In this document: positions 10,174-22,100 of the stretch, piece by piece
Layout: each line of letters starts with the position of its first letter
How positions within the stretch are numbered: position 1 is the first letter of the stretch
Source: Apostichopus parvimensis
Taxonomy: Eukaryota > Echinodermata > Holothuroidea > Aspidochirotida > Stichopodidae
DNA: 40,877 bases
Assembly: GCA_000934455.1 (NCBI GenBank)
Contig: KN883539.1
Coordinates: 44,632-85,508, forward strand
Direction of reading: 5' to 3'
The notes under the pieces: model-generated
Told to the model about the DNA's origin: nothing
Seen by the model: the letters and a program-made list of their open reading frames with translations, nothing else
The model's database searches: none
Made by a program: the position numbers and the translations under genes

Positions 10174-13100
10174 GTAAGTAGCTAACCATGGTCCATCTTA
10201 AATGGAAATTAGAAAGTTTATCATCTGGACTTGTTGAATGTAAGTCATGCTTAACTCTTTTTTAGTGAACAGTGCATATTGCACCTGAAAGAAAATGACT
10301 ATCATGGCAGTTTTCTATATCTAAAGCTTATAAGAAGCATTTGCTACTTGATTGATTTGCTTCAATATTAAAGAAATAAAACATTCTGGTTTTGCTTGTT
10401 TACCCCTGTGTCCAGCTTCATCTGTTGTAGGCGAAGGTTGTGAAAACAAACAGAATCTCAAGCTATATCAGCCAGGAATTATCCAGTGTTCGTTCGAAGA
10501 GGGCTTTTTTGGAGTTCAGTGGTTCAATTCAACAGAAGAGGGAACCTCTGAGATCATTACCTATATAAGAGATGTAAAAGATGGCCCTGGATTTAGATCT
10601 GGAGATTACGATGTATGGCTAAATGGATCACTGTTTATTGGAAACGTAACAGTAGAACATGAGGGAGTATTCATTGTCACCCATGCACCCTCGGCATCTG
10701 GACAGGTGAAGGAGTATAATATTCAAGTCCAATTGTTTGGTAAGAACCTCAGACTTTCATCATTCTTCATTTATGTCGGAAAGGCTCTAACAAATGGTAG
10801 CTTTGTAATTATAATTTTCATACTAAATATAGACAATGATGCTTTTCCCAAATTCCCGTGATTTGATTGGTTAATAGTCCCCATCCATTGTCTGTGAACA
10901 TTCTTGCATCTGCAGTGCTCAATGAACACCGAGTATGTTGTTTAATAACAACAATTACTTGCAACGCTAATTTTCCCCTGTGTAGAGATAGTGAATTTTG
11001 CGGTATAGGCTGTCATGTGTGTGCACTCCTATATCATAATGTTTGTCACATACAATACGTATACCTTTTGACAACGAAGATGCACTTGCATTGTTTCTGA
11101 GACTATTACGTAATATTTGAATGATTGTTTTGATCCAAAAATGTTATTGAGTGGAGACAATCTATGAATTTTGTGGGAAGCTAACATCTCTGATCCTGAA
11201 CAGGATATTTTCAGCTCACAGTATGTTTCTTCTCTCTGCATTAAGAGTTGCTAATGTAGAATGTGCATTCTCACCATCAGTAGTTTCTGTTGCAAAAATT
11301 GTTTGCAGTCCAATTAACCACGTGCTTCAGTAAATGTTATTTTGGCACAACATTTGTGTGTAAACTACTGTACTTTAGAACATTGAACTGATTCTTTAAA
11401 AATCTACATTGTGTTAAAAGCTATTCAAATAAACCTGTAATTTTCGTATAGATGATTGCTTGCAAAGAGCCCAGGATAAATGTTGGATCAGATTTTAAGG
11501 ATTTGCGCATGTGTAGTTCAAAATGAAGCTCGAGTAGGCATGTACATGCAGTAGTACAATGAACTGGAATTTAGCAAGAGATATGCACACTGCAGGTACT
11601 GGGATTTTTGAAGAGTTGGTTGTTGGAATTGCTGCAAGGTCAAAGCACAGAGCTACTACTGAGTTGGTGAGTAGGGAAGTACAAGAGTGGATGAAGAAGG
11701 GGGGACTGGGGGTAAAAAAATGGTTGAGACCCCCCTGAAAAACAGCGAAGCTAAGGCACTGAGCATTTCTGCTCTATATATTGTGTATAACATTCACAAA
11801 GTCTCGGCAGTGATACTACACTAGTATTAGTAACAGTAGGTCATACCATAAACGTAATTGGTTTTCGATCGGGACGCAAACTTTTTTTACGGGACGCAAA
11901 CTTGTTTTCTCTAATAACATTACTGGTATGTACATGTGATGAACCGAACATTCATCATCGATATATAATTATATTAAGACAAACATGTAAGTCCAGGAGG
12001 CTGGAGTGATTGCCAGTAAAATTACTAAGAATTGCCCTTGTATAAAGCTGATTTTTAATTAAGAAAAATAAGTTTCCATTTTGTCTGTATTGATGTTAAG
12101 CGGCCTTTAACATAAGTTGATTAGTTGGATGCATGAATGGATGTATAAAATCATTTTAGTTCACTACTCACTACACGCTAATTTCATTTCCTTACATTCA
12201 ACAGTGAAGCCGCAACTTGAATATCCTGTGATTGAAGGGTGTCAAGATAAAAGTAAAATATGCTACATGTTATACGAAAACCCTCTGGAATTGAGTTGCT
12301 CTGTCAAAAATGTCCGTCCTTATATTTCTTTGATTTGGAATCAGCGAAACTCTCAGCGCGAGAGACTTTTGGAGTCGAATATGACATTAATCAGAAACAA
12401 TGAAGTAACGTTCACTACTCGTTCGACTGTTAAAATACATAACGACTCCCCATTATTGTCAGTATTGGTATGTAGCGTAAACGAGAACACTTGGATCTTG
12501 GAGGATAATGAGACGCTGGTTATCTTAGAGAATGCAAGTGTCGACATATCACACAGTCCTATACAACGTTATGCCCAGCTTCATTCTACTATGATTCTAC
12601 CCTGTAATGACTTTAACAAAAGGATTCTAGTTTGGAAGAGATCCACTGATAGATCTGAAACCCCAGAAGTCATTCTAATTAGAGTGCAAACCTGGAAAGA
12701 GGATTTTAATGAAACATACAACAAGGATTTCAGATTGACTCCTGATGGGTCACTGATGTTGCCACAGACTGAATTGTATCACCAGGGCATTTATACTTGT
12801 GTCGCCAGCGATTATGACATGGATCGTATACAAACAATCGATGTTGCTATTTTCAGTAAGTACTTTGATGTATACATAAATGTTATAAAACCCGCATCTA
12901 ATAACCTATACTTCGTAAAGGGCAGGCGCAAAACTTTTTCATTACAGAACAAACCCCAAGTACACAACCTTACAACTAGGCCTATGCAAAACATTTCAAA
13001 AACCACAACTTCTTCTGAAAAGAACCAAAATCTCTTCCAATCCTACGGATCATTGAATTTGTTTGAAAACAATCAAGCACAAGGTACAGGGTTTACAACA

Positions 13101-16100
13101 ATATTTCATTGTCAATATTTTCATGATAAAAATAGTCAATGATGCTTGTCCAAATTTCCAGTGATCTGATTGGCTAATAGTCCCTTACCCATTGTCTGCA
13201 GATATACTTGCAACTGTAGTGCTCAATGAACACAAAAGTATGCAACTACTTGTAACGCTACTTTCCCCTCTGTAGAGATACAGTAGCTATGTTTGTAGTA
13301 TAGGCTATCATATGTGCACTCATGTTACGAAGATGTGCTTGAATTGTTACTGAGACTATCACCTATATTTGAATCATGGTTTTGATCAGAAAATGTTGTG
13401 AGTCAATGAATTCTGTGGGAAGCTAGCATCTCTGATACTGAAAAGGATTTTGCATCTCACAGTCTGTTTGTTCTCTCTGTATTGTGAGTTGCTAATGTAG
13501 AATGTGCATTTATACCACAGTAGTTCCTTTCTTGGAAACTTTTTTGCGGTCCTTTTGACCACGTGGTTCAATCAATATTTTCTGTGTGCAATGTTCTTGT
13601 GTAATCTACTGTACTTCATGCATTGTCAAAAGTAGCCATTGAAGTTTTATTTTTTAATCGACATTGCAAAAAAAGTTATTTTCATAGGCCTACTGTAATT
13701 TTAGTGGAGCTGGTTGTTTGCAAACACTGCAAAAAGCGCAGGGTAAATGTTGGGTCAGGTTTTGAGGATTTTCGCATGTCTAGTTGAAACTCCCAAGTTC
13801 GAACAGGCCTATCTACCTGCGATATGCAGTAGTGAACTGTGAAGAATTTAGTGAGAGATATGCACACTGTAGGTATGAGGATTTTGAACAGTTGGAATCA
13901 CTGCAAGTTGAAGAATGGAGCTACTATGGAGTTGGCGAGTAGGGAAGTACAAGGGCGGGTGAAAGCGGAGCTAGGCGGTAAAAATTGGTTGAAAGGGCAG
14001 GGTGGGCAAAAAGAGGGGCGGGGCAGGCAAAAACGAGGGGCAGGGTGTTCCGCCCCTGTAAAACAGCGAAGCTAGGGCTCTTTATATTGTGTAGGACATT
14101 CACACAGTATAGGCAGTGATACTATCGCAGCTACACTAGTAAAGTAGGTCATACAATAAACGCAATTGTTGTTCCATCGGGAGGCAAGTTTTTTTTACAG
14201 GACGCAAATTTATTTTCTCTAGTAACATTACTGTGTAAAATATATGTTTTCTTTAGTTTACAGACTTCTTTACATGTTAAGTTTGTATTGACTATATTTA
14301 AGTAATTAACTGTAGTCATCGGAAAAAAAACCCCACAATGTTCTCCTTTTTCTTGAATAGCCTATCCAAGCCCGCCGTACATAACTGTAGAAGGATGTGA
14401 CCATACACAGTATTGTGTACTTGACGTCGCAAGAGAAGGAAACGTGACGTGTTCAGTTCGTGGAATTCGACCAGAAGTCGAACTCCAGTGGAGAACTTAT
14501 CAAAACTATCCTGCTCTATCTCTAACAGAGCTGGAAAGGACATCAGGAATCTTTGACATTTCTCTTACAACAAACGTCAAAATTTTATCAGCGCCTGAAA
14601 GAGGGATCACATTAGAGTGTTTTATAGTAGGACAGAATTCAGATGTGTTCAAGTCCTCTATAAAAGCAGCAAGAATAGACCTTAAAGTGACATATGGTAG
14701 GTGTTTGTTTGCTGTCGATGCTTTGTTCTCGGGTTAAGACAAACTGTTTGGGATATGTTGATATTTAAAAAGGAAATCTTGTTTTTCATAGCAGAGGATA
14801 TGTAATAGAACTTGACGATACGGATGTTCCGATTCAGGGAATTCAAATAGCCAGGGTTTATTGACCTGAAATTACATTAGAATTGATCTAAATATTCTCT
14901 TTTATCTAGTTCTAAGAGGTAAATGATTTTGCAATTGTGAGATCCAGTAGCCTGCTCGTGTAGTTAGAATACAGCCCGTATGTTCTGTGAATTTTATGTC
15001 TGATAGAAGTTATACTTCTAAAAGAATGGCTAGTTTGCATCTCGAACGACTTCTTCTTTCATCCGAATTATGGTTTCTAAATCATACTTTTCAGAATTGA
15101 ATCATACTTTGTGTGAAGGGGTTGGTAGATAGCGGGTACATGATGATGTATGTTCAATTTGATATTATGCACATTTATTAGGGGGCAGGGCTTCAGTTGA
15201 TTTTTGCTAAAAATAGCTTCTAAACATGATAAGTTAACATATTTAGTACTGTAGGTAGGTCCACAGTCAGTGAAAGAACCTTGCTAATCAATGTAATCAA
15301 CAATGATGAAAGCTTGGAATTATAATCTCAATAAACCCACTGGCTTTCTGGTTCCTATTTACAGATGGCAACATGGGGACCTCTGGTTCATGGACAGTTG
15401 CTCTGGTTACAACCATAATTGCAGTACTTCTAATTCTGGTGCTTTTGTTCATCTGTCTGATAGGTAGGTACCATGATGCATAGCAGAATTCCATTGCAAT
15501 ATAGCAAAGTTTGTTAGCTATATTCTTGTATTATATTTGTTTTTATTGCATCTACATTATCCTTATTGACTAACAGAAAAGTAAAGTAAGTATTTGTTTT
15601 ATTTACTTCGCTCCCCGCTTACCTGTCTCCCCATAACATTAGCACCACATTCTACCGTGTCTAGTATGCCCTGGTAATCTTTTAACACTGTGCTCCCTCA
15701 GTGACCGGCCACTTGCGGTCAATGCCCTCCTTCTCATTCTACCATCCAAAGTGTTTACTCATGCGTTTTCGTAGTGGATTCAAATCTTTCAAAAACTGCC
15801 CGGATTACATTGGATTATTACCTAGAAGACATCCTTTAGGATTTCTAAGCGTTTCAACAGCCTATTACAGCCTGATAAGTATCCTTTTCTTATAGGGAAG
15901 GTAGTTTGGGGGCTGTTTTTAGTGTGCAACTCTCGCCCATGTGTTCGTTTTTTATTAGCATAACGTTATTTTCTCAGGTAGTAGTTCCGCGAAACTACTT
16001 CGTTCGTTCGTTCGTTCGTTCGTTCGTTCGTTCGTTCGTTCGTTCGTTCGTTCGTTCGTTCCGCTAACAGAGAGAGAGAGAGAGGAGAAAGAGAAATTGC

Positions 16101-19100
16101 TCCCCCCAAGGTCCCGACGCCGTTCGGATTACATGACCAAGGGGGAAGGCAAGGGCAAGGCTCAAGGCCAATAAAAAGCCCATTAGAAATTCCGACCGGA
16201 TCGGACAGATGTCCGGGTCGAGGAGAGTGGTACCTGACGTGGTACTCACACAGAGATGGGCTCCGGGAGCCCGGGTCCGACGAGACCCGAGAGGGAGCCC
16301 GGAACCGAGATTCCATTCCGGATCCGAGAAAGAGATGGGCTCCGGAGCCTGGGTCCGGCGAGACCCGAGAGGGAGTCTGGAACCGAGGTTCCACTCCGGA
16401 TCCAAGAACGGTCCCGAAGCCGGGAACCAGAGCCGCAATTGAATTCTGGGTCCCCAGACATGGGCTCCGAAGTCCCAAACCGGATCCAAAACCGGTCCCG
16501 AAGCCGGGAGCCGACGAGAGTAACAACTACTGGGCCCCCAGAACGGGGTAGCAGGGGCAAGCGCCCAATCCGAAAAGAGAACCGGCCCGAGAGACATCGG
16601 TGCCGAGGAGCGATCGCAACCCACGGCCAACCCGGCCGCGAACACCACAATCGCTACACCATTAATCGCTACACATCCCAAATGTGTGTTTATCAAGTAA
16701 CAGCAGAAACCAGGACATGACATATGGGTCATATTCTCCTCGCTAATGATACTCCTCTCTAATTATAATTCATCGCAGGTGTTGCTCATATATCTAGGTT
16801 TAAACCCTTTTGTTTAAAACACTTACTTGTGGAACTCACTTCCAGAACATGTTAAAATGCGCAAGACTGAATGGTTTCAAATCGGTTCTCAAGACATATT
16901 CTTTTTACTTTTAAAAGTCTTAGCCCTAGCAAACTGCCAGGAAGAGAACTTTCTCGAACCTTGGCAAACTGCCAGGAAAATGTGTAACGCTGTTCATTTG
17001 TTAAGAGAGGAGGGGGGCCAAGCAGTCACCTGACAAACCTGGCAAACTGCCAGGAAAACGTAAACTTCTTAGAAACTTGGCAAACTGCCAGGAAAATATA
17101 CAGTACAACGCTGTACAGTACATTTGTTAAGAGCGGAAGGGGGCCAAGCAGTCACCTGGCTTGCAACGTGTGAGCTCAACTTGTGCTGCAACGAGCTGTC
17201 CACTCTGTGAGCGATCCCATGGAATAAGCTTTTCTATTTCTTTGGTGAATTACCAAGACAAACGCGTTAGTAAGTTGAAATGGGGGTAGGATAGAACCCC
17301 AGCAAAGTTACAAGCGCTAACACTTTCCGAACATACAGTATGCACTTCATGAATAATGTTCGATGTTCTGACATTTTAAGCAGTTGCATTTCGTAGCACC
17401 TGATGGCCTAGCCGTGACTATGCGCTAGGTGGTTTCAATAGGAAGTTGGAAATTTTTACTGAACTACGAAATTGACACATCTCGACATGAAGAGATTTGA
17501 GAAGTAACGGGTACGTTATCATAACATTTAATACGTGTTTATTACGTTAAATGTGGTGTTGTAAAAACGTCGACATAACGTTCTATGAGATATTAATGTT
17601 ATATTAATGTTATATTAATGTCTTAACGAAAATTGCTTTGAAACAATAGCCTGAAAACGTTTTCGGTGACATATTTCTTACACCACAAATAACGTTATCA
17701 TAACAAAAGACGAAACATTTAATGACGCTTTTGTGTTTGCTGAGTAACTCTCCGGGCTCCGTTAAGCAGCCAGGGATTTATGAGGTGGAATTTCTACAAA
17801 CCCACCCTCTCACCATCTTCACGGTCCCTGTTGGGAGTTTGTTTCTGATGAGTAGATCTATAGCTCAGTTTCTGTAGCTCAGTGGTTAAAGCCGGTGCCT
17901 TTCAATCATAAGGTCCCCGGTTCAAGTCACTCCGAGATTAATGTATGTCGTCCAGTTACAGAGTTGTTGACAATTCATAATCATGGACGTTAAATATGAA
18001 TGTAAGAGACTGACTTCGGTCAGCTTACGGCTTTGATAAGCCAATGAGGCTTCTTCACAAGTTCCTGCTTGCAGGATGATCTAAAATACATACATAAATA
18101 CATTTATATAGTTGTAGGAGTCACATATAGCAGTTGTAGCATTGACTAATATTCTGATGATGCAAACTTACCCATTCAGTACTCATATTTTGAGAGCACT
18201 GTGGTCAAGTGGTGAAGGCAGTGGACTGGTGATCTCAGGCTTGCAGGTTTGAGTCCTGGCCAGATCATTCCGTTGTGTCCTTGGGCAAGGCACTTTATCT
18301 CCATTGCGTCTTTACATCCAGGAGGTATTTGTCTCTATGTTTGACAGGTTATCGTTGACCAGGGTAATATTGTTAGGCGCCTCTGGCATCGTTATTGGTG
18401 GATAGGTCTGCGCTTTATCAATCCTCAATATTATTATTAATACTATTTATCATGGAAAAAACCTCTATTAAACCTCCCTGCAGTGTACAGCTTTGGTCTA
18501 CATCATCAGGGCATTCCTTTCCTTCAGAGCTTTTCGGATTGCAACTAGTTGATAACTGAAGGGGTCATCAGCAGTACCGTGGTACTACAAGCAGTACTGC
18601 GATTGCTACCGCGAGCGCTAACAAGGTCACCATACAGACCACTGTCCTTGACTTCTTTAGCAGCAGATACAGAGAAACCGCTTTCCTGCACCACAGTGGC
18701 GTCAGCAGGGCAAAGGATCTGCTCCAACACGCTATCCGCAAAAGATAACCATATCAGGTTTCATGTACTTTCGCCTATCAGGAGGGGGGGGGGGGGCTCT
18801 CTGGAGTCCTTCCACGCCCAAGTACGGGGCACTTTGACCACCATCCTCTCAGACAACACGACGGTGGTGGCATAGCTACATCAACAGACAGGATGGCACC
18901 AGGTCAGAGAGATTGTGCCGTCTGACATGGGAGACCCTCACCACAGCTGCAGAATCTAGCATGGCCCTACGGGCCTCTCATATAGCCAGAAAGGAGAATG
19001 TGATGGCTGATGCTCAGGGGACAGCTCGACCCCGACGAGTGGACCCTTTCACAACGAACATGCGGCAGGTTTTTCCACATGTTCGGCAGACCTCTGATAG

Positions 19101-22100
19101 ACCTGTTTGCGAAACAGGGCAACAATGGGCTGCCCATCCTTTGTTGCAGGCGGTCCCACCCACAGGCCTTCCACATAGCGCCAGGTCCCTGTCGTGAGAC
19201 GGACTGGAGGCTTTCATCTTCCCCCCTCTTGGCAAGATCAGCCAGGTTCTTAGGGAGATCCACCATTCCGGGGGCAGATCCACCATAGTGGCCCCGCTGA
19301 CCCTGGTTCGGGAAAAATTCTCCAGCTCCTCGCGGACACACCGGCAATCCTGCCGGACACACCACATCTGTTGTCCCAGGCACAGGGGGCGCTGGCTCAC
19401 CCAGACAGCAAGGGCCTACAATTAGTTGCCTGGAAATTGTCCGCTCTTCCCTCAGACAGAAAGGACTTTCGCCACCAGAGGGAGAACAACTGTGGCGACT
19501 TACGTTTCCCGCCTACGGAGATTCGGGCAGTGCCACTCGGTGCTAATGTTGTGGGGAGACAGGTAAGCGGGGAGCGAAGTAAATATGATAAAACTTCCTG
19601 GTTTATATATTTACGAGCGACCCGCTTACCTGTCTCCATTACCCGCCACCCTCCCCCGAGGGAGGTGGGACACAGCCAGACGGTGGAGCGGTCGTTCGAC
19701 CTGACTCATGACTCCACACGTTCTCGTCGATAGACATCGCCATCCACTGGTTCGCCTACGGCTCCTTGTCTTTCGGTGAGTGGTTTTCCTTACTTTGGTA
19801 TTCCAAGTTACAGTTTACCATCTAAGGTAGTAATGGCCTCGTCGTTTTTGTTCAATTAGGCCTTTGTTAGTTTAGGGGTAGGCACGCCTACAGGGTTACG
19901 GAGGGCGGCCCCCCCAACTTCTCGGGGTGGGTTCCCCCCTGCCTGGAGGCGTCAGCAGCTTTTGTTAGCGTAAGATTTTCTTCTCGGCGAGCTCGGCGGG
20001 TGGCGGGGTTTGCCCGCCACCCCCCCGAGGTCGCGTCAGGGACCACTTTGGAAGGGAAGTGGTCTCATGAGAAGGAGGGCATTGACCGCAGTGGCCGGTC
20101 ACTGAGGGTGCACAGTGTTAAAAGATTACCAGGGCATACTAGACACGGTAGAATGTGGTGCTAATGTTGTGGGGATACAGGTAAGCGGGTCGCTTGTAAA
20201 TATATAAACCAGTAAGTTTTATCATATCTAAATTGTTAATTCTTAGTTAACCAGACATAAATTTTCTTCCTGCAGTGTTAAAGTACCGAAGGAGTCCGAG
20301 GAAAATTGTGGAAGACGAAGAGGTAAGACCGTTATATCTGAAATTATAAAGACAATTAAGGGAAACAAAATATATAAAGCTGTTAATCATACTGTAACGC
20401 TAATTCAGTCTAAGATTCCGGGGGCGCTTAAATATTACCTACTGAGGACTGGTGGTGGTATGGAAACAAATGCGGCTTGGATGGTTGTGTGTTAGTAGCG
20501 ACGAGCCTTGAATCTCGTTATTACATGCAAAGAATATAACACATAGATAAACTATTAAAGAAACGCCCGCTGAGATTTCGTAGTCTATTACTATAATCAG
20601 CCACGGTACAGACCATACAGAAAATGGTTACAAACATGTCACTTGTCTGAAACATGTCCACTTGTCTGATGATCACCACACAGGTGGGAAACTCAGAGAT
20701 TACACTTGCTGTAGCTTACCATATACGTATACTATATTAAATTGCACTACCTCTATTTATTGAGCATTTTTGCTGCAGGAAGTGAACAACTGAAATAATC
20801 AATACACATAATATGTTGCAACAACAAGGTAACATTATACTCATTTGAAATAACATTCCTACCAATGGATGGTTTCATGTTGTAAAAGATATAAGTAATT
20901 CAATCAATTGTCATGAAATCCTTTCCCTACCAGTTTTGTGTTGAGAATAACATGTACATTACGATCTTCCCTGCAGCAAATACCACCCCAGTCCCCCTGT
21001 TCTTAGCCAAAAACAGGGAAGATTGAATATCTACCTGAGTTGGTAATGCTAGCCATACTGAACTCTCCTCTGCACAAATTCATGATTAAACAAACACAGT
21101 GTATTTTTTCAGTGGTCAAGCCAAACTTGTTTTCACACACAGGAAAGTAGTACTAGCCATTAGAGCACTTGTGTTTACAATCATACAGGTGACTGGTCAA
21201 CTAAATAGGTGCACTCAAGGATGAATCCTAAAGTATTTGGGGATAGTTTATGCTATCAAGTAACAAATTATTAATGCCTGAGTGAATTTGATGAAGACAG
21301 TTTTTCTAAAGGCAGGCTTGACTGTCATTGACTTTGAGTACATTTATATTAGAATAAGGTACAACCTACGGTTACTTAGGTTCATCACACATTTTATGTT
21401 AACTTGTATCCTATTTAATAGAAAATGTTAATTACATAATGATATAACTTTCAAATAGTGACTCCAAATTGATAGTTTTATTGATAATATATTTCAAAGT
21501 ATCATTCCCTCTCTCTTGTTTAGATGTTGCCCATGACTCACCGGACACCTGGTAAGTCTGATGTACAAGTTATTGCAAGCTGAGTGCAGTGAATGTTGCC
21601 AACAATAACTTCAGTTGCTTTAAGATACTGTTAAATACCATGCATAAATTAAAATAAATGTCAACGTATTAGTCCTCCACAAATGATAATTTATAATACT
21701 GTAACTGATTATTCTAGTGACTTCATTGCTGTCATATAAAATTCATGTTACAGTTAACTTTACCAAATGGTGATTAATTAATGACACAATAATTCTACGG
21801 GTCCATTCGTATTTCAGCATTTATGGTTTATGAAAATTACATCAGAATGCGCCCAACTTCAAATAACAATGATGACTTCCGAATGGTCTGGGCCAAGATT
21901 TTTTTTTTTTACACATCTTTGCCAAATGTTGGAATCGATTGTCTCTTTGCAATTAACGCAGCTGTTCAAACAGCCATTTAGTTTGAGAACGTATCTAACG
22001 TCTAACAAATAAATTAACATATCAAGACATTATTATCTACAGTAAATTTGGTTGAGCAGCTACCAATAATGACATTTCAATTTAAAAAAAAAACAACTTT

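Larger units (their letters stand above)
15601..20223 (+). mobile_element. DIRS-like retrotransposon, partial, filling intron 5
   Basis: Terminal arms 15601-15737 and 20067-20223 are inverted copies of each other over ~130 bp. An internal region (19555-19637) equals the reverse complement of the left end (15601-15630, exact) joined to that of the right end (20171-20223, about 50 of 53). That is the internal complementary region expected of DIRS elements, where it serves as template for a circular intermediate. Between lies an RNase H relic (about 18795-19430). I find no clear gag, reverse transcriptase core or tyrosine recombinase. The left half holds satellites and SINEs. I see no target duplication, also typical of DIRS. 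It leaves 137 bp to exon 5 and about 50 bp to exon 6. Confidence 0.8.

Noticed and set aside
12856..13142. In-frame extension of the Ig2-Ig3 exon to 13142
   Set aside because: gtaagt donor at 12856 with phase match to exon 4; the extension lies in intron repeat copy B, which recurs in other introns.
15966..16732. Long overlapping frames of 134-222 codons in the GC-rich block, both strands
   Set aside because: Low-complexity satellite translation; several frames are open at once because GC-rich DNA has few stops. No domain.
17865..18115. Functional tRNA gene
   Set aside because: A and B boxes are present but no complete cloverleaf or acceptor stem, and a SINE body and tail follow.
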